64,000 bases of DNA. It comes from Chthonomonadaceae bacterium (GTDB lineage Bacteria; Armatimonadota; Chthonomonadetes; Chthonomonadales; Chthonomonadaceae). A model generated the notes under the pieces. That model did not search any database. It was given only the letters and a program-made list of their open reading frames with translations, and was not told the origin of the DNA. The DNA is taken from contig JANXSG010000135.1 in the NCBI GenBank assembly GCA_025352825.1, positions 1 to 64,000 of the forward strand, given 5' to 3'. Below, in pieces: positions 52,712 to 62,732 of this stretch. Position 1 is the stretch's first letter. Each line of letters opens with the position of its first letter. Position numbers and translations under genes: made by a program.

Positions 52712-55420
52712 TTAGGTATTGCCTTGGAGCTGCGCAATGAGATCGGTTAATATGAGATTAGCCAATGGATCATGGGTGATATTTGATAATAGATAGAATG
52801 TAGTCAGCACTACTCGGCCCTTCCCGATATTCAGCCTCGCCGCAATTCCTGCGGGGTTATGAAGCCAGCCAGCGTATAGACCCGAGAGAACATTTCCATA
52901 ATTAGCGCCTGTGAAAACTAGTTGTGGCACCACCGCCTCATATTCAAAGTCAAAGCGTTCACGATCTGGAAGAGATGGAAATGCTTCGTTCGAAAACCAT
53001 GTTTTGGTGGCACACCATTCTCCCCACCATCCATTTTCAGTTCGATTATGTAACTGAATACCCAATATGGAATCGGTGGGAATAGATTCCAAATTGTCGA
53101 CAATAAGCAGTAAACTCCCACCAGAATTCACAAATAGCTCTGTATCAGAATTCCACTGTTTACTTAGCATAGGAATGGATGTTGGGGAGCTGTTTGTCCC
53201 AACCGCAAGAACCGGAGGAAGCTGAACAGATCGAAAACTGTTTGGTACAATCACAATATTTTGAGTAGTATATGCGATATGTGAATCATCACTTCCCAGA
53301 AGCTCGATACTGATCTCGTATTTTACCGGATTTTCAGCTTCAGGCAGATCGACTTGAATGGAGGGAAGTTCAAAGTTACCTGGTTCTCCAGCAAGGTTGA
53401 TGCCTGCTGAACCGAGTAAAAGAGCGCCTGCAAGATCGGGAAAACCCTTGATACTCCATTTCAAATGAGCATTTTGAAGTGACCTGCCGGAGAAACAGGA
53501 GTAAGTAAGTCTCAGTATCGCCGATTCGCCTCCCCAAAAAGATGCACGATCTTTGAGTCGCGGAATTAGAATATCTTGAGCCTGTAAGAATTTGGATCTG
53601 TCATGGAAAATCTTTCTATTTCTTCCCATATCCAAAAGTCCATTGCACTCCCAGTTCAAATCAGTAAACTCTGTAATGACATATCCTGCAATGGAAGGAT
53701 GGAGCCGCATCTCCTCTATCTCCCACTTCAAAGAGAGCCATTCCTGCTCTTGAGAGGCGTCTGCGAGGGAGTTGTAATCTTTGTACGCTCTATTTAATTG
53801 CTGTTCAGCGAATCTGTCTAATACACCTCTAGGGCGTGTAGGAACTTCTCCAGTATCGAACCAGTACGGTTCACCACCTTCGAATTCGAGAATTTTATCA
53901 TAATGCGGCAGACCCCAGTTGCCAAATTCGGAAAGTATTAATGGCTCCGTTCCGACGTATTCAGCATCTCCGTACGTAGAATAAGTTGCATAGCGCTTAG
54001 ATGTAAAATGATGAATCCATTCCGCGTACTCTCCAGCCTGATCTGGAATGTTAAAATAGACATGGTAATCGTCGAGGTCAGAAGCAACATGAAAATTAGG
54101 ATGACAAGGAGAGTTATCTATAATGAGCCAGCTTGGAGCCATTTTTTTTGCACGATGATATGCCTGTTTCAGCCACAGTCGCTGCTCAGACTCTAGCATA
54201 TCAATGCCCCACGCTTCATTGATGATCGATGCCGCGATGATACAGGGATGGTGAGAATCTCTGCGCCACATCGCTTTGAAAGTAGCGTCCAAGCGTTCTC
54301 GAAACTTGTCCGTCAGCTTATCACCGTTTGGAATCTCGTACCAAACAAGAAGACCAAGTTCATCGCACAGATCGAGGTACTCCGGCTCTGGTACTTTGAT
54401 ATGGCATCGCATCAGGTTCAATCCAAGCTCTTTCGCTTTTAGGAACTGATCCCGCAGGTATTCGGAGGAAGGGGTAGTATAAATTGTCTTGGGATAGAAA
54501 TCTTGATCTAAAACTCCTCTTAGAAAAATAGGCTGCCCATTAATGCAAACGCGCCCATCACGCGTATCTACCTCACGCATTCCAAAATGCGTGGTAGTGC
54601 AATCGATCAGTAAGGAGTTAAGTTCAATCCGTACTTCAGCTCTATAAAGTGAAGGTGATTCTGGGGACCACAGCAGCGCATTCGGAATAGGAATGTGTAT
54701 TATTTGCCTATCAATATTTTCAGAAGGAAGAGCAATTTCCAAAGAGCCTGATGACGAGATTGTATCTGCATACATAATATCAACTATGAGTTTTATTATT
54801 GAATCTTCGTTTTTAGGCAAAGAATTTAGCCCGCTGAGCTGCACATGGAAATCAGCTGCAGAAAGATGTATGTCTGTCCGTACCTCTACGTGTTCAATAT
54901 TGAGAGGAGGTTTAATTTCTAAAGTGACGCTTTGCCATATTCCGCCAACACTGCTGTACCAACTCTGCTTGCCATGAGGTATCTCGGCGAAGAGCAACTC
55001 CTCACCATTTGGTAAAATCGCGTTAGCTTTCGCGGTAGAGTCTGTAACCTTAACAATGAGTGTGTGTTCATTCAGGGGGTTTTCTATCAAAATCTTGTGT
55101 ATATCGAATTCGAAGGGCGTGTATCCACCTTCATGAGCGCCGAGGAAACTACCGTTTAGCCAAACTTCACAGTAATAGTCCACCGCACCAAATTGGAGTG
55201 AGATGATATTACCTTCGATTCTGTTATCAAAATGAAATGTTCTTGTATATACTGCCGTTCCAGGACGATTAATTAATCCTGGGAATGTACTTTCCCAGGG
55301 AGCAGGAACAGAAATCAATGTTTCTGGCTCGTCATCAAAACAAAATTTCCAAATACCATCTAGAGAGATAGTATGCCTGAGGAGTGAAATATCTGAATCA
55401 GTGAATCGATTGTTTGTCAT
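52712..55420 (-). CDS. Glycoside hydrolase family 2 (beta-glycosidase)
   Basis: About 902 aa from the second ATG (AAGG 5 bases upstream); the first ATG at 55432 is possible. A sugar-binding jelly-roll (about 20-180, SVPAPWESTFPGL, CEVWLNGSFLGAHEGGY), an Ig-like domain (about 185-290) and a TIM barrel follow. The acid/base Glu is in IIAASIINEAWGID and the nucleophile Glu in EPLILSEFGNWG. The last ~200 residues form an extra domain with a VNSGGSLLLIVDN and GKGRVVLTTF pattern. No signal peptide. A beta-galactosidase, -glucuronidase or -mannosidase activity cannot be chosen by eye. Confidence 0.9.
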   Translation of the reverse strand: MTNNRFTDSDISLLRHTISLDGIWKFCFDDEPETLISVPAPWESTFPGLINRPGTAVYTRTFHFDNRIEGNIISLQFGAVDYYCEVWLNGSFLGAHEGGYTPFEFDIHKILIENPLNEHTLIVKVTDSTAKANAILPNGEELLFAEIPHGKQSWYSSVGGIWQSVTLEIKPPLNIEHVEVRTDIHLSAADFHVQLSGLNSLPKNEDSIIKLIVDIMYADTISSSGSLEIALPSENIDRQIIHIPIPNALLWSPESPSLYRAEVRIELNSLLIDCTTTHFGMREVDTRDGRVCINGQPIFLRGVLDQDFYPKTIYTTPSSEYLRDQFLKAKELGLNLMRCHIKVPEPEYLDLCDELGLLVWYEIPNGDKLTDKFRERLDATFKAMWRRDSHHPCIIAASIINEAWGIDMLESEQRLWLKQAYHRAKKMAPSWLIIDNSPCHPNFHVASDLDDYHVYFNIPDQAGEYAEWIHHFTSKRYATYSTYGDAEYVGTEPLILSEFGNWGLPHYDKILEFEGGEPYWFDTGEVPTRPRGVLDRFAEQQLNRAYKDYNSLADASQEQEWLSLKWEIEEMRLHPSIAGYVITEFTDLNWECNGLLDMGRNRKIFHDRSKFLQAQDILIPRLKDRASFWGGESAILRLTYSCFSGRSLQNAHLKWSIKGFPDLAGALLLGSAGINLAGEPGNFELPSIQVDLPEAENPVKYEISIELLGSDDSHIAYTTQNIVIVPNSFRSVQLPPVLAVGTNSSPTSIPMLSKQWNSDTELFVNSGGSLLLIVDNLESIPTDSILGIQLHNRTENGWWGEWCATKTWFSNEAFPSLPDRERFDFEYEAVVPQLVFTGANYGNVLSGLYAGWLHNPAGIAARLNIGKGRVVLTTFYLLSNITHDPLANLILTDLIAQLQGNT

Positions 55421-55598
55421 AGTTGCCTTCATGGAGCTATACTTGTTTTTTTTGACTTCTTCCTTTCAATGAGGAAGGAATCGTAGTATTTACGTAGAAT
55501 GTATCTGCAAATCAGTGTTTGGAAGAAGTAATAATTAGAGGGGATGTAGAGAATTTCCTTAATGATTTAAATATATTGAGTAAAAGCTGTATCTGCCT

Positions 55599-56051
55599 TT
55601 GACTCAAGCACAGTCAACTGAATTCGGATCACTTGATCCCTGCTATCGGGGAACCCAAATAAACGAACAGGTACCAAAACAGAAAACACGGCTTCTGGTG
55701 ATTGATGACGAACCATTGATGACCGATCTCTTCTCCCAATTCATGACAAAACTTGGATTTGATGTAGTTATCGCTACTGGTGGTCAAGAGGGTCTGGATT
55801 ATTTGGCGAATGCGTCAGATATACCTGATATCGTCATCACAGACTTAACCATGCCCGAAATGAACGGGGTTGAATTTGCCAGAATTCTTGCTGCTGTTAG
55901 ACCAGAGCTACCTGTAATCATCGACACTGGATTTGCTGCATCCGGTGAACTAACGAATTTGCCTTCAAATATCACTGCTATTGTGCAAAAACCTTTTCAA
56001 TACACTGTCCTGGCTGCAAAGATCGATAAGATATTAGCATCCAACAAATAG
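55599..56051 (+). CDS. Single-domain response regulator receiver (CheY-like)
   Basis: 150 aa. A ~30-residue N-terminal tail precedes a receiver with acidic pair DDE (36-38), phospho-acceptor D82 in DIVITDLTMPEMNG, and the switch Lys131 in AIVQKPF. There is no output domain. The TTG start has no clear ribosome site and could be wrong. No kinase is adjacent. Such proteins act through protein contact, for example with the flagellar motor or a phosphorelay. Convergent with the UbiA-family gene. Confidence 0.88.
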   Translation: MTQAQSTEFGSLDPCYRGTQINEQVPKQKTRLLVIDDEPLMTDLFSQFMTKLGFDVVIATGGQEGLDYLANASDIPDIVITDLTMPEMNGVEFARILAAVRPELPVIIDTGFAASGELTNLPSNITAIVQKPFQYTVLAAKIDKILASNK

Positions 56052-56067
56052 ATAATACTACTAACCT

Positions 56068-57063
56068 CTACCTGGCTAGTGCTGTAGATATTGTCGGATT
56101 GAATATGGTATGCATAATTGGAATGTTACTAAAGAGCAGCAGCCCCATAATCAAAGTACACACAACGACGGCAGCCATGAGGGTAGGTTCTTTGTAAAGC
56201 CCCTCCGGCCTTTGCACTGCGCTGTCGGCTTTAAAAGCTAACGCCAGATAGATGGCCATCACTAATGCAATAAATGGGAATGAGAGAATTAGTTCGAGTT
56301 TATATCTCATTATGAAAGCGCCAAGAAAGAGCATCGCTGCCGAGCCGTAAAACATGATCGAGACAAGCAGTCTTTCCAGAGTATAGAAGGCAAACGATTT
56401 GCGATAGGCGGCAGCACGTGCTGGATCGCCAATATCTCGGAACTCTGCATAGCGTTTCATGGCCATAAAATAACACCCAATCATCCAGTAAGCTATCAGC
56501 AGCGATGCCGGAACCATCAGTGTTGTGCCTGTGATATACCATCCAGCCAACATTCTCAGTGGGTTGTTTACAGACTCTGATAGCACATCCACATATGGCA
56601 GATCCTTGCTTCTTACTGGCGGAATATTATAGATACATCCCATTACCCAAAGTACAAAAACAGCAATAGCAAAGGGCATATTTACCATCAGCCCTAGCCC
56701 CACCCCAATGAGCATCAGCACAATCCACTGGACATATCCTAAAGGAATGTTGACTTTGCCTGCAGGGGTCGGCCTGTTACATTTTACAGGGTGAAGTCGA
56801 TCGAAAGGTGCATCCAGCATCTCGTTAATAGTGTAGTTGCTGGATGCCACCAGGCAAATTGAGATCATTCCGAGTATAAAATGAGGAACAATTCCGGTGA
56901 GTGTATGCTTCGAATCTATCGCCATTGCGGCAGCCACACCCGGAAAAACAAAAACATTCTTGAACCAGTGATCTATGCGCGCAATCTGTATATGCCCTGA
57001 AAGCGTAGGTCGAGCTACTGGCTGAGTCGAGGACAATTCATTGTTTGTTGATGTTGTTTTCAT
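56068..57063 (-). CDS. UbiA-family decaprenyl-phosphate phosphoribosyltransferase-like protein
   Basis: 331 aa with about eight membrane segments. HIQIARIDHWFKNVFVFPG and YTINEMLDAPFDRLHPVKCNRPTPAGKV are the two Mg-binding regions of the UbiA branch that makes polyprenyl-phosphoryl-phosphoribose, the precursor of decaprenyl-phosphoryl-arabinose; the usual ND is NE here. LNNPLRMLAGWYITG and YAEFRDIGDPARAAAYRKSF also fit. It would transfer phosphoribose from PRPP to a polyprenyl phosphate in the inner membrane. The HAD gene 75 bases upstream and the GT39 gene beyond it suggest a lipid-linked pentose pathway (inference). Confidence 0.8.
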   Translation of the reverse strand: MKTTSTNNELSSTQPVARPTLSGHIQIARIDHWFKNVFVFPGVAAAMAIDSKHTLTGIVPHFILGMISICLVASSNYTINEMLDAPFDRLHPVKCNRPTPAGKVNIPLGYVQWIVLMLIGVGLGLMVNMPFAIAVFVLWVMGCIYNIPPVRSKDLPYVDVLSESVNNPLRMLAGWYITGTTLMVPASLLIAYWMIGCYFMAMKRYAEFRDIGDPARAAAYRKSFAFYTLERLLVSIMFYGSAAMLFLGAFIMRYKLELILSFPFIALVMAIYLALAFKADSAVQRPEGLYKEPTLMAAVVVCTLIMGLLLFSNIPIMHTIFNPTISTALAR

Positions 57064-57137
57064 ATATTATTAATACCCAACCGAATACTTTTCAAAGACA
57101 AAATTTTTTTATACGATCTCCCACCCGGATTAATCGG

Positions 57138-57854
57138 TTATGGGGAGGAAAATAGAAGATGCTGAAGCGCTTTAAAATCATGCAAAACTCTTGTTTTTGG
57201 TGGAATTGACTTCAGTATTTTTTGTGTTACCAGTACACAGTTTAACCCCGCCTTAAAAGCCGCAGCAGAATCTACATCCGCTCTATCACCAATGTAAAGC
57301 GATTCATCTGCAGATACTCCCATGCATTCAAGAGCTAATAATAACCCCTTAGGATCGGGTTTAAACACGCCAACTTCGCGATCCTGCGCAGAGATTATCG
57401 TATTAAAATATCCTGCTAGCCCCATCGCCTTCAACTTGTCCAGAGCGGGATAGTCCGAACAGACAGCAAGATGGATATTTCGATTTTTTGCTTCATTCAA
57501 GAACTCTCTAATACCAAGTTGCAAGAACTGTGCCAGAATTGGTAACGGCGCAGATTCCATCCATTTTTCCACTATTCTTCTCACATCATCTTCAGCATAT
57601 CCCAGCTTAAGCGCTGCATGCTGAAGCTGCGCTCTCGCTAAATCTTCGGTCTGTATATTTTGTTCACGAATATGTTCTTGAGACTGCCTGAAAGCAGATA
57701 TAATTTTTAGTGTCTTCACCCCTTCAATTGGATTGGAAATCGTGGCTAACAGAAGTTTTTTAAGCATCGCTCGCTGCACTGGCTTTTGCCGATACAGAGT
57801 TCCATCCACATCAAAAACAAGTGCACGAAGATTTGTAGGTATCTTAAATGCCAT
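57138..57854 (-). CDS. HAD-superfamily hydrolase
   Basis: 238 aa from MAFKIPTNLRALVFDVDGTLY. The ORF track adds 78 residues read from the upstream repeat, which lack any family match. Motif I DVDGTLY, motif II VCSDYP, a Lys in GVFKPDPKG and motif III YIGDRADVD are all present, with a helical cap between I and II. A phosphatase of small phosphorylated metabolites is likely. With the DPPR-synthase-like gene downstream, it could remove the 5-phosphate of the lipid-linked phosphoribose (inference, not shown). Confidence 0.88.
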   Translation of the reverse strand: MAFKIPTNLRALVFDVDGTLYRQKPVQRAMLKKLLLATISNPIEGVKTLKIISAFRQSQEHIREQNIQTEDLARAQLQHAALKLGYAEDDVRRIVEKWMESAPLPILAQFLQLGIREFLNEAKNRNIHLAVCSDYPALDKLKAMGLAGYFNTIISAQDREVGVFKPDPKGLLLALECMGVSADESLYIGDRADVDSAAAFKAGLNCVLVTQKILKSIPPKTRVLHDFKALQHLLFSSP

Positions 57855-57894
57855 GTTATCACTACTTATATTTGTTGCCAATATAAATTCCATG

Positions 57895-58070
57895 GAGGTA
57901 ACTGCAAAAGTCGGACGAGTATAGTTTTTGCCAAACCCCCTGACCACCTTCCCTGATTCCCTCGTACCTCGGAGGGTAGGGGGAAACTTCATCATTAATT
58001 CTCCCCCTACCCTAACGCAAACAGCTTTATCGTTTGCATGGTCAGGGAAGGGGGCCGGGGGGTTAGGCGT
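57895..58070. repeat. Truncated MITE-type element between GT39 and HAD genes
   Basis: The left end GAGGTAACTGCAAAAGTC (57895-57912) matches the MITE terminus with one mismatch; the right terminus is absent. The inner part (57930-58068) is an inverted copy of the left module of MITE copy 1: the sequence around AAACGATAAAGCTGTTTG is shared, as are CCCTCCGAGG / TACGAGGGAATCAGGG runs. No ORF of its own. Confidence 0.7.
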
Positions 58071-58087
58071 TGAGTTGATACCATTCA

Positions 58088-59380
58088 CTAAGCCATGCTT
58101 TTATTTATAGGTTTAAATCTCGAATCGATTCCAAATGCGGCTAAAACCATCAACGCAGGCAGGATTGGAACTGAGTATCTACCCAGGGCGAGCAGTGCCG
58201 CCAGAAGTATGTTTAAATAGAGTATTGGCGCAAGCAGGAGCCAATACTCCTTGCTTTCAGTTTTTGCACGCTGAATACCCATAAGTGCAAAAACCCATAA
58301 CCCCAATGCTACCAGGCCAGCAAACAAAGAGTTAATCTTACTTGTCATCTCGTACCAAAAAGTAAAGAGCCCGGTGATAAACTTGCGAATAAATTCTACA
58401 GGGTTCGAGAAGAGCCTTCGCTTGGCCTCTTGATTCAATATTTTGTCTGTCTCCAGATCGTTCTTTTCCCAATATGTTCCCTGATCCATACAGAGTTTGC
58501 GGAAATATGCATTTGATTCATTCTCTGCATAGGTATACGGGGGCAGTTTTAACGTGGCATATTCTGGCTTTGAGAATACGTACCCTCGCAGAAATGCATC
58601 ACTGAATCCCGAACTGATTAAAACGAGATGCCCTCCAGTGACACGATAGTTGCGAAAAGACCAAGGCAGTATGGTCAATCCCATACTCACAAGTATAACC
58701 AGAGCGGGAGTCATATTTGAACCTGCTTGTGATTGGTCATTGATTTTGTTACTACGTGAACGAATTAACCAGTAAATTAAAAATATAATTGGGTAGAGAA
58801 CTATTACTGCTTTTGTAAGTGCTGCCAGCCCTGTTACTACTCCCAATTTCACGGCATTCGACATTGATGCTAGACGATAGAATCGTACCGTCATCAGGAG
58901 CATGAGGCTCACTAAAAACGTAAAAAGGATCTCGAGATGGAAATCAGGTACGTATCGAAGTAAGACTGGATTGAGAGCACACAGTAGTCCTGCGTACCAG
59001 CCTGTACGACGATTAAATAGGGAGCATCCAAGATGATATGTGATTAAGCAGGTGCCGGCAAATAGCAGAGATTGTGCGAACTGCAGGAATATGGCGTGGT
59101 CACCGAATACCCTGTATATAAGAGATATAAAAAAAGGATAGAATGGTGCGCGACGTTTGATCAGCAGTCCATACTTATCAAATCCTTCACCATGAGCCAG
59201 GCTTTTGCCCATAGCTGCGAAGTAGTATGGATCAGGACGGTGATCCACAAATGGCTGAGCCCGAAAACCGAGTAATACTGTGAGGAGAGCAGTGGCTAAC
59301 CCGATCATGAACAAACATATACCGGTATTATCTCTTTTTATTGAAGTTCTGTTCGAACTGTCCGTCACAGGCTGCCTCAC
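58088..59380 (-). CDS. GT39/ArnT-like membrane glycosyltransferase
   Basis: 430 aa with about nine membrane segments. The first external loop, RAQPFVDHRPDPYYFAAMGKSLAHGEGFD, carries acidic residues like the catalytic loop of PMT_2 enzymes. LTKAVIVLYPIIFLIYWLIRS and a late LLALGRYSVPILPALMVLAAF fit the family. It transfers a sugar from a polyprenyl-phosphate donor on the periplasmic side. It is followed by a repeat and then the HAD and DPPR-synthase-like genes; that context would suit a pentose donor. Confidence 0.75.
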   Translation of the reverse strand: MRQPVTDSSNRTSIKRDNTGICLFMIGLATALLTVLLGFRAQPFVDHRPDPYYFAAMGKSLAHGEGFDKYGLLIKRRAPFYPFFISLIYRVFGDHAIFLQFAQSLLFAGTCLITYHLGCSLFNRRTGWYAGLLCALNPVLLRYVPDFHLEILFTFLVSLMLLMTVRFYRLASMSNAVKLGVVTGLAALTKAVIVLYPIIFLIYWLIRSRSNKINDQSQAGSNMTPALVILVSMGLTILPWSFRNYRVTGGHLVLISSGFSDAFLRGYVFSKPEYATLKLPPYTYAENESNAYFRKLCMDQGTYWEKNDLETDKILNQEAKRRLFSNPVEFIRKFITGLFTFWYEMTSKINSLFAGLVALGLWVFALMGIQRAKTESKEYWLLLAPILYLNILLAALLALGRYSVPILPALMVLAAFGIDSRFKPINKSMA

Positions 59381-59488
59381 GTTTTGATTCCATTAAACAT
59401 CGAAAATGTCTATATTTGATTTTCGGAACAATTGCGCTTAAAAAACATCAATTCATTTGCATGTCGTTAGTTCCACTCTGAAATAGAC

Positions 59489-60946
59489 CTACAGTAACGG
59501 TCGGCTGGTATGCCATAATGAAGCCTGCTCATAAGTGTGAGAAACTCGAAACACTGTCTCCTCATCAAATGGCTTTCCAACTACCTGCATTCCAACAGGA
59601 AGCCCATCCACAAATCCACATGGCAGAGAAAGCGCTGGCAGCCCTGCCATGTTAACAGGCAGCGTGCAGACATCGGCGAGTTTCATTGCAAGCGGGTCCG
59701 ACTTTTCCCCGATTTTGAAAGCGGTCGTTGGTGAAGTTGGCGTCAGTAGTATGTCGAATTTTTCGAAGGCCCTATCGAAGTCTCTGCGTATCAGTGTACG
59801 AATCTGTTGAGCACGCTTATAGTAGGCATCGTAGTATCCAGCAGAGAGTGCATACGTACCAATCATGATTCGCTGTTTGACTTCGTCGCCAAATCCTTCA
59901 TTACGTGTCTTTTCTGTTAGGCTAATATGCCCGGCAAGCTCTTTTGTTCTTAAGCCGTACCGTACCCCATCGAATCTCGCCAGGTTGCTGCTTGCTTCAG
60001 CAGGTGCAATGATGTAGTATGCAGCAAGGGCATACTCTGAAAATGGAAGCGAACACTCTTCGGCTTCCGCGCCAAGTTCACATAGCTTCTCGATGGCAGC
60101 TCGAACCAGCATATCAACGTCTCCACTGACACCTTGTGCAAAAAATTCACGCGGTACACCTATCTTCAAACCTTTGACATCGCTCTCGCACGCCTTTGTG
60201 TAGTCTGGAACTGGAACCGATGTAGATGTGGAATCCATCCCATCATGGCCAGAAATTAGATTCAAGAGAGCGGCACAGTCCCTCACAGTGCGCCCAAATG
60301 GCCCGATCTGGTCTAACGAGGATGCATATGCTATCAACCCATACCGGCTCACCCGGCCATAAGTAGGTTTCATGCCAACTACTCCACATAAGGAAGCAGG
60401 CTGGCGAATAGAACCCCCTGTATCAGACCCAAGCGAAAGAAGGGATTCACCGGCGGCGACTGCAGCGGCGGAGCCTCCAGATGAACCACCTGGAACTCTT
60501 TCCAAATCCCAGGGATTACTAGTGGTATGATAACCGGAGTTTTCGGTGGAAGAGCCCATCGCAAACTCGTCACAATTCGTCTTCCCTATTAATACAAGAC
60601 CCGCTTGCTTCAGCTTATTGACTACCGTGGCATCGTAAGGAGGAATGAAATTATACAGGATCTTCGAGCCAGCAGTTGTACGGATTCCTTGCGTGCAGAT
60701 ATTATCTTTCAAAGCGATCGGTATACCCGCAAGCGGTGAGAGGTCTTCTCCGCGCATTCTATGTTCATCGACAACTTTTGCCTGGCTTAACGCAAGCTCT
60801 TTATCCCATATGAGAAAGGCTTGCACTCGATTTTCCACATCTTCGATACGGTTTATTACATTTCCCGTAAGCTCCACAGAGGAGATTTTTTTTGCCTGAA
60901 GCAGCTGCGCTGCTTCTACTGCGGATAGTTGAAATAACTCGGACAT
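59489..60946 (-). CDS. gatA: Glutamyl/aspartyl-tRNA amidotransferase subunit A
   Basis: 485 aa, the usual length. The amidase triad is Lys79 in [10 protein letters not shown] and the Ser pair in [59 protein letters not shown] and FAMGSS (C-terminal side of [14 protein letters not shown]) are GatA signatures. It releases ammonia from glutamine for transamidation of Glu-tRNA(Gln) or Asp-tRNA(Asn). gatC lies 55 bases upstream on the same strand; gatB is not in the window and must be encoded elsewhere. Confidence 0.97.
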   Translation of the reverse strand: MSELFQLSAVEAAQLLQAKKISSVELTGNVINRIEDVENRVQAFLIWDKELALSQAKVVDEHRMRGEDLSPLAGIPIALKDNICTQGIRTTAGSKILYNFIPPYDATVVNKLKQAGLVLIGKTNCDEFAMGSSTENSGYHTTSNPWDLERVPGGSSGGSAAAVAAGESLLSLGSDTGGSIRQPASLCGVVGMKPTYGRVSRYGLIAYASSLDQIGPFGRTVRDCAALLNLISGHDGMDSTSTSVPVPDYTKACESDVKGLKIGVPREFFAQGVSGDVDMLVRAAIEKLCELGAEAEECSLPFSEYALAAYYIIAPAEASSNLARFDGVRYGLRTKELAGHISLTEKTRNEGFGDEVKQRIMIGTYALSAGYYDAYYKRAQQIRTLIRRDFDRAFEKFDILLTPTSPTTAFKIGEKSDPLAMKLADVCTLPVNMAGLPALSLPCGFVDGLPVGMQVVGKPFDEETVFRVSHTYEQASLWHTSRPLL

Positions 60947-61001
60947 TCTAAACCCTTCAAACTCATTTAGCTATGATATAAAATAATATCCTCAAAATAA
61001 C

Positions 61002-61295
61002 TCAGACATCACCGACGATTCGAGGCACAATAAAACATCCATCTCTCGATTCTGGAGCATTTGCTAGAGTAGATTCACGAGATAAGGACTGAACAAGCAA
61101 ATCGTCTCTTAGGATATTTACCATGGGAATAGAATGTGACGTAGGCTCAACATCCGATACGTCTATCTCCTGCAGAGCTTCAAATTTGTCCAGCAGGCCA
61201 TTGAGATTCACTGCCTGTTGATCAATCTCATCATCAGTCAGTTCCAGCCTGGCGAGTAGAGCAACCTTGCGAACTTCTTCACGGTTAAGAAGCAT
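61002..61295 (-). CDS. gatC: Glutamyl/aspartyl-tRNA amidotransferase subunit C
   Basis: 97 aa. VRKVALLARLELTDDEID at the start, QEIDVSDVEPTSHSIPMVNILRDD in the middle and GCFIVPRIVG at the end are standard GatC. AGGA lies about 11 bases before the ATG. It stabilises the GatA-GatB interface. It is directly followed by gatA and preceded by the porin gene 96 bases upstream. Confidence 0.96.
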   Translation of the reverse strand: MLLNREEVRKVALLARLELTDDEIDQQAVNLNGLLDKFEALQEIDVSDVEPTSHSIPMVNILRDDLLVQSLSRESTLANAPESRDGCFIVPRIVGDV

Positions 61296-61390
61296 ATCGA
61301 TATCGTTCCTTTAAGCTCAAAACAATTATAAACATCAACTGCGGAATCACCCTTGGAAATAACATGGAGTCCAGCACCAGGAGCTCAATC

Positions 61391-62593
61391 CTACCAACTT
61401 GCCTGCCAATTTACGTAAAACTGTGTACGGGATACTCCCAGAAAGGAAGGCGATTTAGAGCTGAGATATTTTCTCACCAAATTGAACTGTATTTTCGAAT
61501 TCCCTCGAATGAAGTAGTTAGCCCCAAGTGTGAGATCGTTTTCGATATCGCTGGGCAAAACTGTATTGGGATCCCAGGCATCCCAACGAAAAGCGCCTTG
61601 CCACAAGTGGCTGAATTTGTAGGCGTAAGTAAGATTCCCACCTCGCCCTCTTGCATTTGGAAATCCATCATCTGCAACCCCCATCTCAGCGAAGAGCTGA
61701 TGATTTCCATTTAAATATGCCAGTTCCGCTCCTAATCGATTTCTACGAGGCAGCACAGCTCCCATCTCCTCTTCCGCCCCATAAAGCCCCACCCTCAGTT
61801 TTTGCCCTGAAGACAGTTTAGGACTGAATCCCGCCCTGCCAACCAGGGATTTATTATCGGAGACGTCAATATCATTTTGCCGTATACCGCCATCAAAAAC
61901 TCCGACAGTGAAGTCTGCATTTCTGAACCTTCCGTTCACTTGAGCTCCCAAACTTCTAGTATCTGCTATTCTTCCGTTAGCATTTGGGAGTGTATTAAAA
62001 AGAGCGCGTTCAACAAATATAAGGTCATCATTTCCACGTAAAGAATCCTGGCTCATTGGTATCTTGTACTGCCCGATATCCACTGTAAATTTTGGTGAAA
62101 GGGTATATGTCACAAAGGCATCTTGCAGGGCTCTTGAAGCCTGGTTAGTCGAAACGCTTCCCAAAGCAGAACCAGACTTTGTTGTGTTCAGTATCAGAAG
62201 TTTAGCGAAATCAACCTTGGTGAACCATTTAAATCGAGGTGTGAGCACTCCTGAAAATATTAATTCCATGCGCCTTGTACGAAATGTGTTTGGATTATGA
62301 TCATCGCTTACAAACCAGGTCTGCATTAAGCCGCCGATCTTTATGGTGCCATCAGCAGGCATGACCGGCTTTAAATCTTTAGATTTTGTTAGTTTTGCTG
62401 ATTTATCTTTCTCTTCCAATATCTGCAGCCGTTTTTGAAGATCGATAATAATTTTGCTCAGTTTAGCTATCTCACGTCTATTCGCATCGTCAGCTGACGG
62501 TTCTTGAGCATTAGCGGTACAAGGCACAAATAGTGTTGAGGCTATAATCAGAACTCCTAAAGTGATTGCGAATAACTCTCTACCTCTCTGCAT
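61391..62593 (-). CDS. Outer-membrane porin of the phosphate-selective OprO/OprP type
   Basis: 400 aa. The signal peptide (LGVLIIASTLFVPCTANAQ) is followed by a short coiled coil (about 35-60, SKIIIDLQKRLQILEEKDK). Beta-barrel strands of the porin O/P family come next: GTIKIGGLMQTWFVSDD, FRTRRMELIFSGVLTPRFKWFTKVDFA, SLGAQVNGRFRNADFTVGVFDGG, and so on. The chain ends in an aromatic residue (QASW) as outer-membrane barrels do. It shows that the organism has an outer membrane. Divergent from mlaE. Substrate specificity not shown. Confidence 0.85.
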   Translation of the reverse strand: MQRGRELFAITLGVLIIASTLFVPCTANAQEPSADDANRREIAKLSKIIIDLQKRLQILEEKDKSAKLTKSKDLKPVMPADGTIKIGGLMQTWFVSDDHNPNTFRTRRMELIFSGVLTPRFKWFTKVDFAKLLILNTTKSGSALGSVSTNQASRALQDAFVTYTLSPKFTVDIGQYKIPMSQDSLRGNDDLIFVERALFNTLPNANGRIADTRSLGAQVNGRFRNADFTVGVFDGGIRQNDIDVSDNKSLVGRAGFSPKLSSGQKLRVGLYGAEEEMGAVLPRRNRLGAELAYLNGNHQLFAEMGVADDGFPNARGRGGNLTYAYKFSHLWQGAFRWDAWDPNTVLPSDIENDLTLGANYFIRGNSKIQFNLVRKYLSSKSPSFLGVSRTQFYVNWQASW

Positions 62594-62719
62594 ATATTCT
62601 CCACTTAAGATTTTTTCATAGAATCTTATGATTAGCTGAAACCCGAGAATTGATTTTACTCTATTTTCAGCGTGATCAAGATATTCTGTCGGTAAAAACT
62701 TTAAGTTCTCTCGCTATGG

Positions 62720-62725
62720 TATAAT
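62720..62725 (+). promoter_or_regulatory. Extended -10 element before mlaE
   Basis: TGGTATAAT gives a TG-extended -10 with a consensus TATAAT. The expected start is near 62732, one base before the ATG of the mlaE ORF, so the mRNA may be leaderless. No good -35 is seen 17 bases upstream. Confidence 0.5.
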
Positions 62726-62732
62726 TACCTTC

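Noticed and set aside
57855-58088. N-terminal 78 residues of the HAD ORF
   Set aside because: Translated from a repeat element; the HAD domain and a normal start begin at 57854.
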